From assembly GCA_965207385.1 (NCBI GenBank), contig CBDBLZ010000021.1, forward strand, positions 992,001-1,056,000: a stretch of DNA of 64,000 nt, read 5' to 3'. Position numbers and translations under genes: made by a program. Numbering within the stretch: position 1 is the first letter of the stretch; every line of letters begins with the position of its first letter. Below the pieces are notes generated by a model that did no database searches, was not told the DNA's origin, and was given only the letters and a program-made list of their open reading frames with translations. This DNA is from CAZXEU01 sp965207385. Its GTDB lineage: Bacteria; Bacteroidota; Rhodothermia; Rhodothermales; Bin80. Positions 54,117-62,782 of this stretch are shown here, piece after piece.

Positions 54117-54526
54117 GGATCAACGTATTCTAGTGGTTCGACATCGGTGGCATAGGCAGTTGTAAGCGTGACCGGCTGCAAGCCCAGCAATGCCTCGGAA
54201 GTTGTCGGCCGAACGTCATAGGCATCGACGAGGGAGGAACTGTAGGCTGCCAGAGCCAGGATCAGAAACAGTGCGGCAATCCCCATGGGACGAAACAGCT
54301 GCCATAAAGTCCCGAGAAACACCTCGGTGCTGGCGGCGGAGGGCTCGAGACGCCGCAATACCCGCTCAGCCAGGAATGGCCTGACGGACCGCTCGCTACC
54401 TTCTTCGACAGCAGCCTGAATCAGCTGTCCAAGTGCGCGCACCCGTCTGGTCTCCGCGTCAAGATCCTGATCCGGAGTCTGGTGGCTGAACATAGCCTCC
54501 AGTCGTCTGATATCCTGATTCTTCAT
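54113..54526 (-). CDS. Probable anti-sigma factor
   Basis: 137 residues: an N-terminal cytoplasmic helical part (about 1-75), one membrane helix (IAALFLILALAAYSSSLVDA, about 89-108) and a short periplasmic tail. Arrangement and position, 3 bases after the ECF sigma gene, indicate a membrane anti-sigma factor, although no zinc-finger ZAS motif (HxxxCxxC) is present. Its stop overlaps the next gene by 4 bases. Confidence 0.65.
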   Translation of the reverse strand: MKNQDIRRLEAMFSHQTPDQDLDAETRRVRALGQLIQAAVEEGSERSVRPFLAERVLRRLEPSAASTEVFLGTLWQLFRPMGIAALFLILALAAYSSSLVDAYDVRPTTSEALLGLQPVTLTTAYATDVEPLEYVDP

Positions 54527-54529
54527 GAT

Positions 54530-55090
54530 TCAGCGCGGACTCTCTTCGACCAGTACCCCTTTAAGCAGGTCCTGAAGGCGACGCGTCGCCCTGCTGAGCC
54601 TGGATAGTACGGTTCCGTACCGTATGCCGAGCATGTTTGCAGTCTCCTCCGTCGAAAAGCCCTGCAGCAGACGCAGGGTGACCACCGCACGGTGATCAGG
54701 TGTGAGCCGGGCTATGGCAGCATGTACAAGCCTTGCACGGTCCCTCTGGATCATTTCCTCTTCTGTGGTAAGTCCTGCAGAAGGCAGCGAAACGTCGTCG
54801 TGGCTGACAAACCGCGCACGCAATCGCTGCCTGCGCCGAAGGATGTCGCGGGACCGGTTGATCGCAATGCGGTGCAGGTAGGTACCAAAGGCGGCATGGC
54901 CACGAAACCGGTGAAGGCTCTCGTAGCACCGAATGAATGTGTCCTGAACAACGTCGTCGACCTCATCTCCCGGACCGAGCATGGCGGTAACCGTGCGTCC
55001 AATGGCTGCTTCATGCATTCTGACAAGGAGTCCGAAGGCGTGCCGATCTCCTTGCCGGGCGCGCCGGACCAGTTCCTCCTCCGTGTGCAA
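54530..55090 (-). CDS. ECF-type RNA polymerase sigma factor
   Basis: 186 residues with region 2 (AFGLLVRMHEAAIGRTVTAM, VDDVVQDTFIRCYESLHRF) and region 4 (AIARLTPDHRAVVTLRLLQG, FSTEETANMLGIRYGTVLSR). It would direct RNA polymerase to promoters under envelope signals, probably including its own operon. The anti-sigma-like gene follows immediately. Upstream are two more LTxxQ genes on the same strand. Confidence 0.94.
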   Translation of the reverse strand: MHTEEELVRRARQGDRHAFGLLVRMHEAAIGRTVTAMLGPGDEVDDVVQDTFIRCYESLHRFRGHAAFGTYLHRIAINRSRDILRRRQRLRARFVSHDDVSLPSAGLTTEEEMIQRDRARLVHAAIARLTPDHRAVVTLRLLQGFSTEETANMLGIRYGTVLSRLSRATRRLQDLLKGVLVEESPR

Positions 55091-55170
55091 CTGCCTGAGC
55101 GCAGGGTATTGGGTGTTTGGGATAGCGGCGATTCTCCGCCGCCTGTCTTCTTAGTCTGCCTCCCTATAAA

Positions 55171-56004
55171 TTACCGCTTTCGTGACAAATCTCGGCGGGA
55201 GCGCGACTGCAGCAGCCGCCCCAGCGCTTCATGCAGCCGAATGACTTCCCGCTGCGCCGGTGTTAATGCTCCGGCGCCAGCACGCTCGGCGTGGAAGGAC
55301 CGGAGAGCCCGGCGGGCGGCGCCGGCTTGCCGCGACAGTGAATCGGCGCGTGCGCGAAGGGTCGCCAGTTCTGCATCCATGGCTGCCCGCGCTTCGCCAT
55401 CAATGCCAAGCGCCGCGTCCCGTGCAAGCTGCTGCTGCCTGGCGCGCTCGATAGCAGCCTGCCTCTCGGCGGCAGCCGCCTCGCGCACGGCCTCGGCTAT
55501 CGCCTGCCGGTGCTCCCGGGCCGTAAGTGCACTGTCCCTGAGTGCTTCCCTTGCCTCTCGTGTGGCTCCCCGCACTGCCGCCCGGCCACTGGAATTGCGA
55601 ATGCGGCTGGCCTGCTGCCGATGCCGGCTCGCTCCTCCGCGGCGCTGCCGACCGGAATCATATCTCTGGTTGCGGGCGCGTGAAAAGCGCACTGTCGATC
55701 GCCGCACACCTCGTTGTGCTCGATCGCCCCGGATACCAGCAAGAATAATCTCCAGCTTTTCCTCGTCGGAAAGCTCAGCCTGCAGCAATGCGGCTGCATT
55801 CCAGAGGCCGCCGGGAGCATTGATACTATCAGCGCTCAAAGCGCGCTGGATGCGGGCCGAAGGATCATCGATGAGCCGCAGGACACGGGCGGCCGCCCCG
55901 CTGCGCGTGCCGGTGGGCTCTGCCTCTTGTGCCACGGCACCTGGCAGCGCAACCCACGCACAGGCGGCCATCAGCGCTGCGCTCCGGACCAAGGACGAAT
56001 TCAT
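55171..56004 (-). CDS. Secreted LTxxQ-type protein with an arginine-rich helical body
   Basis: 277 residues from ATG 56004 (ATG 56007 and an open frame to 56046 also exist). Signal peptide SSLVRSAALMAACAWVALPG then AVAQ. The body is strongly helical and rich in Arg/Ala (RNQRYDSGRQRRGG, EAREALRDSALTAREHRQAI) and ends with LTPAQREVIRLHEALGRLL, an LTxxQ-like motif. It is longer than typical Spy proteins. The gene is 80 bases upstream of the ECF sigma gene, on the same strand. Confidence 0.72.
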   Translation of the reverse strand: MNSSLVRSAALMAACAWVALPGAVAQEAEPTGTRSGAAARVLRLIDDPSARIQRALSADSINAPGGLWNAAALLQAELSDEEKLEIILAGIRGDRAQRGVRRSTVRFSRARNQRYDSGRQRRGGASRHRQQASRIRNSSGRAAVRGATREAREALRDSALTAREHRQAIAEAVREAAAAERQAAIERARQQQLARDAALGIDGEARAAMDAELATLRARADSLSRQAGAARRALRSFHAERAGAGALTPAQREVIRLHEALGRLLQSRSRRDLSRKR

Positions 56005-56067
56005 CATGGGACCAATTTCATTTCGAAGTTTCAGGGGCTGGTGCAATTCGGTTGCTAATGTTGTCCG

Positions 56068-56436
56068 TCAGAATCTGCGCCTGCCCCCACGGTTGTTTGC
56101 GCTCAATTGCCTGTACCGGTCCATTTGCTCTTCTGTCAGGAGTTTCTCAAGCCTGGCTGCGGTAGAATCATTCAGGGCTTGCATGCGCTCCCGGACGGAT
56201 CCCCTCCGCGCTCCACGCTGGCGCAGCTGAAGGCGCTGATGGACCAACTCCGCTAGCACTGCGCGAACAGGCTCTTCCTGTTCGGCCGTAAGTTCGAGCT
56301 GCTTTATGAGCGTGTCCATTCTCGCAGACATGCGCTCGGCCATCTGCTCCTGATTGAAGGGCTGCGCCTTGGAGGCTGCGCCCAGAGGTCCCGCGACCAA
56401 CAGGGCAGCCAGAACCAGTCTCTTGGCGGACGTCAT
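56068..56436 (-). CDS. LTxxQ/Spy-like secreted protein, first gene of the ECF cluster
   Basis: 122 residues from ATG 56436, where a signal peptide starts (LVLAALLVAGPLGAASKAQ); the open frame upstream lacks it. The mature part is helical: MSARMDTLIKQLELTAEQEE, an LTxEQ motif, and LLTEEQMDRYRQL near the end, followed by a glycine/arginine tail. It resembles Spy/CpxP-type chaperones or sensors. A divergent phosphofructokinase gene starts 139 bases away, so the promoter of this cluster probably lies in 56437-56575. Confidence 0.75.
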   Translation of the reverse strand: MTSAKRLVLAALLVAGPLGAASKAQPFNQEQMAERMSARMDTLIKQLELTAEQEEPVRAVLAELVHQRLQLRQRGARRGSVRERMQALNDSTAARLEKLLTEEQMDRYRQLSANNRGGRRRF

Positions 56437-56575
56437 TGCAATTCCGTTTTTATTGCGTGCTGCCCATTGGACGCGCAGGAGTGCTCCTACATTCCCGCTT
56501 GTAGCGATACTGCAAGGTGGTAGCGTACCCGGCATTGCTGTCGTACCTTTGCGCTGCAAACAAGTCTGGAAGCAA

Positions 56576-57769
56576 ATGACACACAAGGGCACCATTGGTA
56601 TCCTTACGGGCGGCGGAGATGTCCCGGGGCTTAACCCCGCCATTCGTGCAGTGACGATTCGCGCGCTGCGAGAGGGATACAAAGTAATTGGCATTCGTCG
56701 CGGCTGGGCGGGACTGGTGGACATGATACCCGACAAGGACGCTGACAATGGGCGCAATTACGGGCTTCTCACTGAGCAGGTCGTAAATGCTGTCGGCCGC
56801 ACAGGAGGCACGTTCCTTCACAGTTCCCGTACGCGGCCCAGCCACCTGCCCAAGAGCAATCTTCCGGCCCATCTGCGAGACGCGTATTCGGAGGAGGTGA
56901 ATGATGTGACGGCCTCCGTGCTGGAGAATATTGCATTTCTGGGGCTGGACTTCCTGATTCCCATTGGCGGCGATGACACGCTCAGTTACGGCTACCGCCT
57001 GCACAAGGAAGGAGTCAATGTCGTCGCCATTCCCAAGACCATGGACAACGATGTGCCCGGCACGGACTATTGTATCGGTTTTGGCACGTGTGTCTCGCGG
57101 ACTATTGAACTGGCCAACACGCTTAGGACGTCCGCTGGCTCCCACGAGCGATTTCTGGTTATTGAGGTCTTCGGTCGGTATGCGGGTTATTCTGCCCTGT
57201 TGCCTGCCATGGCGGGAGCGGCGGACAGGTGCGTGATCCCGGAAGTTGATTTCGATATGGACCGGCTTACGGAGCTGCTCGTCTATGACTGGCACCGGAA
57301 CCGGAGCAACTACTCGGTGGTGCTGGTCTCCGAAGGGGCGAAGATGAAGGGAGATGCCGGGATGTCATTTGAAGGTGCCGAAAAGGATCAGTACGGGCAT
57401 GCCAAACTGGGCGGCATCGGTGACCGCGTGGGGCAGGAGCTGAAGGCGCGGTCTTCCGGATTCAACAAGGGTGGGCGCATCAATGTCGTGAATCAGCGGC
57501 TGGGATACCTGGTTCGGTGCGGCGACCCTGACGCGTTGGACTGCGTCGTTCCCATGGCCTTCGGCAACCTGGCTCTGGACCTGGTCATGAGCGGTTCGTC
57601 GGGCAGGCTGGTGAACATCATAAACGGCGTTTACGGCAGTACTTCGCTGGAGGCCATCAACCGTCCACACAAGACCGTGGACGTGGGAAAGTACTATAAC
57701 ATTGATCGGCTTCGACCCAACTACACGACGTTCGATCGGGCGCCGCTGTTCATCATGACAGCGGACTAG
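56576..57769 (+). CDS. 6-phosphofructokinase, pyrophosphate-type signature
   Basis: 397 residues from ATG 56576 (the open frame upstream overlaps the divergent gene). The phosphofructokinase core is evident: GILTGGGDVPGLNPAIRA, then GGDD at 131-134 and IPKTMDNDVPGTD with Lys154. In ATP-dependent enzymes the second Asp of GGDD is Gly and the Lys is Gly/Ala; GGDD plus PKT is the hallmark of PPi-dependent phosphofructokinase. So it likely phosphorylates fructose 6-phosphate reversibly with pyrophosphate. Kinetics cannot be proved from sequence. Confidence 0.9.
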   Translation: MTHKGTIGILTGGGDVPGLNPAIRAVTIRALREGYKVIGIRRGWAGLVDMIPDKDADNGRNYGLLTEQVVNAVGRTGGTFLHSSRTRPSHLPKSNLPAHLRDAYSEEVNDVTASVLENIAFLGLDFLIPIGGDDTLSYGYRLHKEGVNVVAIPKTMDNDVPGTDYCIGFGTCVSRTIELANTLRTSAGSHERFLVIEVFGRYAGYSALLPAMAGAADRCVIPEVDFDMDRLTELLVYDWHRNRSNYSVVLVSEGAKMKGDAGMSFEGAEKDQYGHAKLGGIGDRVGQELKARSSGFNKGGRINVVNQRLGYLVRCGDPDALDCVVPMAFGNLALDLVMSGSSGRLVNIINGVYGSTSLEAINRPHKTVDVGKYYNIDRLRPNYTTFDRAPLFIMTAD

Positions 57770-58023
57770 AGTTCGTCGCGCGAAGCTCGAGATTGGAATA
57801 CGGCTCGGTCGAGCTTCCTGCTTAGCGTATGCCCCGGTGCTCGGCAGACGCGCCGGCCACTGAGGAGGCAGTGTGGAAGCGCCACGGGGTTCGCGGAGAA
57901 CAGTCTAAGATTATTAGAAGAAACAGCTGATACATCTAAAATAGTATTGTAATTCAATCTGAATGCCTTATTTTCGGTGGCGAACAGGCAACAGTCCACC
58001 TAACTGCCAAAACCGCCAGGATT

Positions 58024-59382
58024 ATGCGCCGCGTATTGTGTGTTTCACTGCTGTGCCTCGTGGGTGCAGCCAATTCCTTTGCTCAGGAAGCCGCTGATGC
58101 GGCTATCTCCGGTGCCGATACGGCATGGTTGCTGGTCTCCACGGCACTGGTACTGCTCATGACCCCTGCACTGGCATTCTTCTACGGGGGACTGGTTCGC
58201 TCCAAGAATGCGCTGAATACGATGATGATGAGCTTCGTCGCGCTGGGGTTCTCGGGCGCACTCTGGGCAGTGGCGGGCTATTCCATCGCTTTCGGCGAGG
58301 GCAATGCCCTGGTGGGTGACTTCTCCATGGTGATGCTGCGCGGGGTCGGCCTGGAGCCCAGTGGCACCATACCGGCGCTGCTGTTTATGGGTTTCCAGGG
58401 GACGTTTGCGATCATCACCGCGGCGCTGATTTCAGGCGCTGTAGTGGAGCGCATGCGATTCTTGCCGTATGTGGCGTTTATTGCCCTGTGGGGCCTCCTG
58501 GTGTACGGCCCGGTTACGCACTGGGTGTGGGGTGGAGGCTGGCTGGGAAGCCTGGGAGCCCTGGACTTTGCGGGAGGCGCGGTCGTGCACGTCAATGCAG
58601 GCGTGGCCGCTGTGGTGGCGGCGCTGGCCCTGGGATCACGCAAGGATTACGGCCGGGCTGCACTTATTCCTCACAACGTGCCGTTTGTTCTTCTCGGAGC
58701 AGGCCTGCTTTGGTTCGGCTGGTTCGGGTTTAACGGTGGAAGTGCATTGGCAGCGGACGGCATCGCGGCACTGGCCCTTGTGAATACCATGCTTGCGCCG
58801 GCGGCAGCCCTGGTTGTTTGGACCATACTTGACTACGGCACGACAGGAAAGGTAACCGCAGTTGGCGTGGCGACGGCGATTGTGGTGGGCCTTGTGGCTA
58901 TCACGCCGGCGGCGGGTTTCGTCCCTCCGGCCGGAGCCCTCGCAGTAGGGGCAATCGGCGTGATTCCGAGCTTCTTCCTGATACGCTGGCGGGTTCGGAC
59001 GAAGCTCGACGATTCCCTGGATGTCTTTGCCGCGCATGGTGCCGGGGGGATAATGGGAGCTCTGCTGACGGGCGTCTTTGCTTCCAGCGTGATAAATGGC
59101 GCCGGCGCTGACGGCTTGTTGTACGGCAACGCCGGACAATTGGGCATCCAGGCCCTGTCGGTTGCAGCGGTCGCTGCATACAGTGGCCTTGTTACGTTTG
59201 TCATTCTGAAAGTGCTGGGTATTGTAACCAGCATCCGTGCCGGTGGAGATCAGGAAGGCACGGGCATGGACCTCGTCGACCACGGCGAAGCGGCCTATTC
59301 GTCCGGTGAAGGAGCGGTGCTGCTCAATGGCGACGACATCGTCGAGGCCCAGAACGGCTCCAGGGCGGTATCGATTGGCTGA
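58024..59382 (+). CDS. amt: Ammonium transporter
   Basis: 452 residues: signal peptide (VLCVSLLCLVGAANSFAQ), then eleven or so helices of the Amt/Mep/Rh family. The pore histidines are His189 (AGGAVVHVNAG) and His338 (DVFAAHGAGGIMGAL), and the family signature lies in FFYGGLVRSKNALNTMMMSF. The C-terminus ends in an acidic tail. A PII gene follows 34 bases later, the usual amt-glnK arrangement. Confidence 0.95.
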   Translation: MRRVLCVSLLCLVGAANSFAQEAADAAISGADTAWLLVSTALVLLMTPALAFFYGGLVRSKNALNTMMMSFVALGFSGALWAVAGYSIAFGEGNALVGDFSMVMLRGVGLEPSGTIPALLFMGFQGTFAIITAALISGAVVERMRFLPYVAFIALWGLLVYGPVTHWVWGGGWLGSLGALDFAGGAVVHVNAGVAAVVAALALGSRKDYGRAALIPHNVPFVLLGAGLLWFGWFGFNGGSALAADGIAALALVNTMLAPAAALVVWTILDYGTTGKVTAVGVATAIVVGLVAITPAAGFVPPAGALAVGAIGVIPSFFLIRWRVRTKLDDSLDVFAAHGAGGIMGALLTGVFASSVINGAGADGLLYGNAGQLGIQALSVAAVAAYSGLVTFVILKVLGIVTSIRAGGDQEGTGMDLVDHGEAAYSSGEGAVLLNGDDIVEAQNGSRAVSIG

Positions 59383-59416
59383 ACCGCCGCAATACCCTAT
59401 CCAAACTGCTGAATCC

Positions 59417-59767
59417 ATGAAGCTTGTAAAGGCAATTATCAGGCCCGACAGACTCGCGGATGTACTCCGCGCATTGTATGCCGAGGAAATCGAGGGCCTG
59501 ACCGTTTCCCAGGTGCGAGGCCACGGAGGCGAAGAGGAAGTGGTAGAAACCTACAGAGGCACGACGGTCAAGAAGGAGCTGCACAACAAGGTGATGCTGG
59601 ACATCGGCGTTACGGAGCCCTTCGTCGAGCGCACCGTGAACGCCGTCCGCGGCGCTGCCATCACGGGCCGCGTCGGCGATGGCAAGATTTTCGTATTGCC
59701 CGTGGAACGCGTTGTACGCGTGCGCACCGGAGAAGAAGACAGTGCTGCTGTAACCCCGGTAAAATAG
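59417..59767 (+). CDS. P-II family nitrogen regulatory protein with Val at position 51
   Basis: 116 residues from ATG 59417. PII features: MKLVKAIIRPDRLADVLRAL, the T-loop VVETYRGTTVKKELHNK, and the C-terminal signature GRVGDGKIFVLPVERVVRVR. Tyr46 and Gly48 are present, but residue 51, the tyrosine uridylylated in enterobacterial GlnB/GlnK, is Val, so that control is not possible. PII binds 2-oxoglutarate and ATP/ADP and blocks Amt, its likely neighbour partner. Confidence 0.93.
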   Translation: MKLVKAIIRPDRLADVLRALYAEEIEGLTVSQVRGHGGEEEVVETYRGTTVKKELHNKVMLDIGVTEPFVERTVNAVRGAAITGRVGDGKIFVLPVERVVRVRTGEEDSAAVTPVK

Positions 59768-59865
59768 GGGCGCGCTTGGCACCGAAAGGATTACCGGCCG
59801 CGCGGAAACCGCCATCGGTCAAGCTTGTTCTCCAAGGCCAGGTGTCACTATAGGCTTGGCTAGCC

Positions 59866-60423
59866 GTGGATCCGGTCTACTGGATCAGTCTCATCGTGGG
59901 AGGCTTCTTTGTCCTGCTCTCCGTTTTCGGCGGAGCGGACTCAGACGCGGACGCAGACTTCGATGGCGATCTGGACTTCGACGCTGACACAGACGCGGAA
60001 ATTGGCGCGGGCGAAGGTTTTGTCGACCTGTTCTCGCTGCGGGCCCTTTTTCTGTTTGCGGCTTTCTTCGGACTGTGCGGCGTACTCTTGCCCATAGCCG
60101 ATGTGGGCGGTCCCCTTCGCCTGTTGGCCTCCCTGGCAGTCGGAGGCATGGTTGGCCTGGGCGGCAATTATGTGATCAAGCGGGTAGGCTACGCGCAGGT
60201 TTCCAGCGAAGTAACTCCCGGGGATCTGCTGGGGAGCTCAGGCAGTGTCCTTATCCCGTTTGATGCCGACGAGGTCGGCAAGATCGCAATGGTTGCCAAG
60301 GGCAAGCGACTGCAACTCATGGCTCGCGCATTTGAAAACGTCGACGAGCAGTTTTCCGCCGGCGACGACGTGGTAGTAGTGCGAGTAGAAGGCGCCGTTG
60401 CGGAAGTCGTCAAGCCGTCCTGA
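59866..60423 (+). CDS. NfeD-like membrane protein with an Asp-rich loop
   Basis: About 185 residues from GTG 59866. First helix ISLIVGGFFVLLSVFGGA, then an acidic loop (DSDADADFDGDLDFDADTDA), two to three helices (LFLFAAFFGLCGVLLPIADV, LLASLAVGGMVGLGGNYVI) and a C-terminal OB-like domain (GSSGSVLIPFDADEVGKIAM). This layout matches the NfeD/YqiJ-like partners of SPFH proteins. The alternating-Asp loop may bind divalent cations. A flotillin-like gene follows 41 bases later. Confidence 0.85.
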   Translation: MDPVYWISLIVGGFFVLLSVFGGADSDADADFDGDLDFDADTDAEIGAGEGFVDLFSLRALFLFAAFFGLCGVLLPIADVGGPLRLLASLAVGGMVGLGGNYVIKRVGYAQVSSEVTPGDLLGSSGSVLIPFDADEVGKIAMVAKGKRLQLMARAFENVDEQFSAGDDVVVVRVEGAVAEVVKPS

Positions 60424-60464
60424 CAAGTATCCCGTAGCCGTTTAAGATATAGACCCGCCCTCCA

Positions 60465-61691
60465 ATGGAGTTTGCACTCGTAGTATCCGGTGTTATCATC
60501 GTCGGCTTTTTGGCCATTTTCGGCATCATTCGGGCCAACCTCAAAATCTGCCAGCCCAACGAGGTGCTCATTTTCAGCGGCCGCAAGCGCCGCCTGGCCG
60601 GTGGCAGCGTGGTCGGTTACCGTGTTATTCAGGGCGGCCGCGGCTTCAGGATCCCGCTAATCGAGAAAGTAGACCGGCTCGAGCTCAATACCATTCCCAT
60701 CGACCTTACTGTCACGAATGCATACTCGAAAGGGGGCATTCCGCTTACGGTACGTGCGATAGCGAATGTAAAGGTTGCATCGAACGAGGCAGAATTGTCC
60801 AACGCGGTAGAACGGCTGTTGGGCAAGAGCCTGGGGGAAATTCAGACAATTGCCAAGGAAACGCTGGAAGGCAATCTCCGTGGCGTGCTTGCCACGCTCA
60901 CCCCTGAGGAGGTCAACGAGGACCGGCTCAAGTTTGCGAAGGAGCTCCTGGCAGAAGCAGACAATGACTTGAGCAACCTTGGATTGCAGCTGGATACCAT
61001 GAAGATCCAGAGCGTCGAGGATGATGCCGGCTATCTGGATGCCATAGGCCGACAGCAGTCTGCCCACATTATCGCTGCCGCCCGTGTGGCGGAAGCGGAC
61101 AAGATGAAGCAGGCACGTCTTGCAGAGGCCTACGCCGGAAAATCCATTGAAGAAGCGGAAAACGAGCTTCGCATTCTCAAGGCACAATTGGCCGCCAAGG
61201 CCCAGGCGGAGGAAGCCCGCATCGATGTGGCTGCCGATGTGGCTGAGGCCAGGGCCAAGCAGGAATTGGCCATGGAAGAGATAAAGCTCGCGGAAAAGCG
61301 GCAGCGCGCGGAAGTGGTTGTGGCTGCGGAGGCGGATCGCCTAGCAAAGGAGGAGATTGCAAAGGGCAATGCAGCCCGCATCCTGGAAGATGGACAGGCC
61401 GAAGTGGAAGTGCTCCGCCAAAAGCTCGGCTTATGGCTGGATGCAGGCACGGATGCGGAGAGGCTGTTCCTTATTCAGATGCTGCCCGATATCTTGCGAC
61501 AGGTAGTCAATACCGTGGACAACCTCAAGATTGACCGGCTAACCGTGGTCGATAGCGGCCAGGGAAGTGGCGTGCCATCCGTATTCAATCAGATAGCGGG
61601 CTCCACGCCGGCGCTTCTGGAGAGCCTCAAGGCCTCCACGGGCATAGACATTGCCGGCATGCTGAGCCGGGCATCCGAGGAAGAAGGGTAA
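60465..61691 (+). CDS. Flotillin-like SPFH protein
   Basis: 408 residues: one N-terminal helix (ALVVSGVIIVGFLAIFGII), an SPFH/PHB domain (about 30-190, GFRIPLIEKVDRLELNTI) and a long Ala/Glu coiled coil (EADKMKQARLAEAYAGKSIE, about 205-320), then a C-terminal part resembling the YuaG/FloT type. Flotillins organise membrane microdomains. Its pairing with the NfeD-like gene just upstream is the usual arrangement. Confidence 0.92.
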   Translation: MEFALVVSGVIIVGFLAIFGIIRANLKICQPNEVLIFSGRKRRLAGGSVVGYRVIQGGRGFRIPLIEKVDRLELNTIPIDLTVTNAYSKGGIPLTVRAIANVKVASNEAELSNAVERLLGKSLGEIQTIAKETLEGNLRGVLATLTPEEVNEDRLKFAKELLAEADNDLSNLGLQLDTMKIQSVEDDAGYLDAIGRQQSAHIIAAARVAEADKMKQARLAEAYAGKSIEEAENELRILKAQLAAKAQAEEARIDVAADVAEARAKQELAMEEIKLAEKRQRAEVVVAAEADRLAKEEIAKGNAARILEDGQAEVEVLRQKLGLWLDAGTDAERLFLIQMLPDILRQVVNTVDNLKIDRLTVVDSGQGSGVPSVFNQIAGSTPALLESLKASTGIDIAGMLSRASEEEG

Positions 61692-61753
61692 GTCTTCGAA
61701 TGCCGGTTCCGGAGAGCGGACCGGGTCCCGCCGCTACTTCTTGGCCGAAGTAC

Positions 61754-62509
61754 TCAGTCTGCGCCTCGAACCACGCGATGCGCTACGCGAGACAGGTTCC
61801 AGTCGAGCACCAGTCCGGTCGCCGTTTCCCGGGCATGGGCCTTTCCGTAGAGTCGCTCCAGGAGGTATAGCGCCGGTTCGTAGCTGAGCGCTCCGCCCAC
61901 TGACGTAATGAATCTGTCGTCCACTACAAAATTCACGTCGTATGCCACATCCACTTCCGAGAACATGTTGGCGAACAGCTCGCGGTCGGCGGGAAACGTG
62001 GTTGCCTCTCTGCCGTCCAGCGCGCCTGTGGCAGCTAGCGGGAAGGCTCCATCGCAAACGGTAATGACGTAACGCGACCGCGGGATGACGCGCTGAAGCC
62101 AATCCATGAATTCCTTGTTCTCCAGGTCACGGTCCATGCTTCCACTGGTACTCGGAATCACCAGTATGTCGATAGGCGGTGCATTCTCGAACGAATAGTG
62201 CGGGATGATTCGGATGCCCTCAAATGTGGTAAGCGTCTCCCTGGTGGCGGCCACTATAAACGGTTCAACGTAGTTGAGAGAGTCACGGAATATGGAGTGG
62301 TGCAGGACATCATAAGGCGCCATGAGCTCCGAATTGTAGACGCCCTCAAGCGCCACGAAGCCTGCCGTAAGGACTCCGCGAGGCATTTCTGCTTCGGGGT
62401 CGGGCACGGTACATGCCACACACAGCAAGGCACTATACAACGCAAGCACGCCCGGACGGGCACCAGGCCATGCCCCTGGGCATGAAGCGAATCGCCTGTT
62501 CCGATGCAT
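61754..62509 (-). CDS. DJ-1/PfpI-like (class I glutamine amidotransferase-like) lipoprotein
   Basis: 251 residues with a signal (LALYSALLCVAC, lipobox Cys33) and a DJ-1/PfpI fold: EGVYNSELMAPYDVLHHS, the IDILVIPSTSG strand, and the nucleophile elbow VCDGAFPLAATGALDGREAT with Cys152. Families with this elbow include GlxA-type and DJ-1-type proteins, most cytoplasmic; a secreted lipoprotein version is less usual. No DNA-binding domain is attached. Function unknown. Confidence 0.85.
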   Translation of the reverse strand: MHRNRRFASCPGAWPGARPGVLALYSALLCVACTVPDPEAEMPRGVLTAGFVALEGVYNSELMAPYDVLHHSIFRDSLNYVEPFIVAATRETLTTFEGIRIIPHYSFENAPPIDILVIPSTSGSMDRDLENKEFMDWLQRVIPRSRYVITVCDGAFPLAATGALDGREATTFPADRELFANMFSEVDVAYDVNFVVDDRFITSVGGALSYEPALYLLERLYGKAHARETATGLVLDWNLSRVAHRVVRGAD

Positions 62510-62515
62510 TTGGGC

Positions 62516-62635
62516 TTATTCCTTGCCCTTGCCCCCTTCCTTCTCGCTGCCGGGGGATGTCAGGAGCGTGATGGCCGTAAGCGCGGCCCCGGTTGCCACT
62601 ACAGCGATCAAGGCAGCTTTTACCAACTTTAGCAT
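62516..62635 (-). CDS. Small membrane protein, uncertain
   Basis: From ATG 62635 the frame encodes 39 residues with one helix (AALIAVVATGAALTAITLLT) and a charged tail (SEKEGGKGKE). The frame is open to 62767, but that part looks noncoding. It lies 6 bases before the DJ-1-like gene on the same strand. Could be a real small protein or chance. Confidence 0.4.
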   Translation of the reverse strand: MLKLVKAALIAVVATGAALTAITLLTSPGSEKEGGKGKE

Positions 62636-62782
62636 GGCTGTCAGAAACGGTTGACTGGTTGCGGATGTAACGCCCTTGGCAGGCCGGGTGTTCAGTTGTG
62701 TCCACGCTTCTGCCGGCAATGCACGCGGGACAAATACCTCCGCAAACGTTACCTTTGCCACGAACATTCGGGTCAGGAATTC

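Noticed and set aside
54692..56230. 512-residue plus-strand open frame opposite the ECF cluster
   Set aside because: It is antisense to the sigma factor and LTxxQ genes and is mainly Arg/Ser/Ala low complexity.
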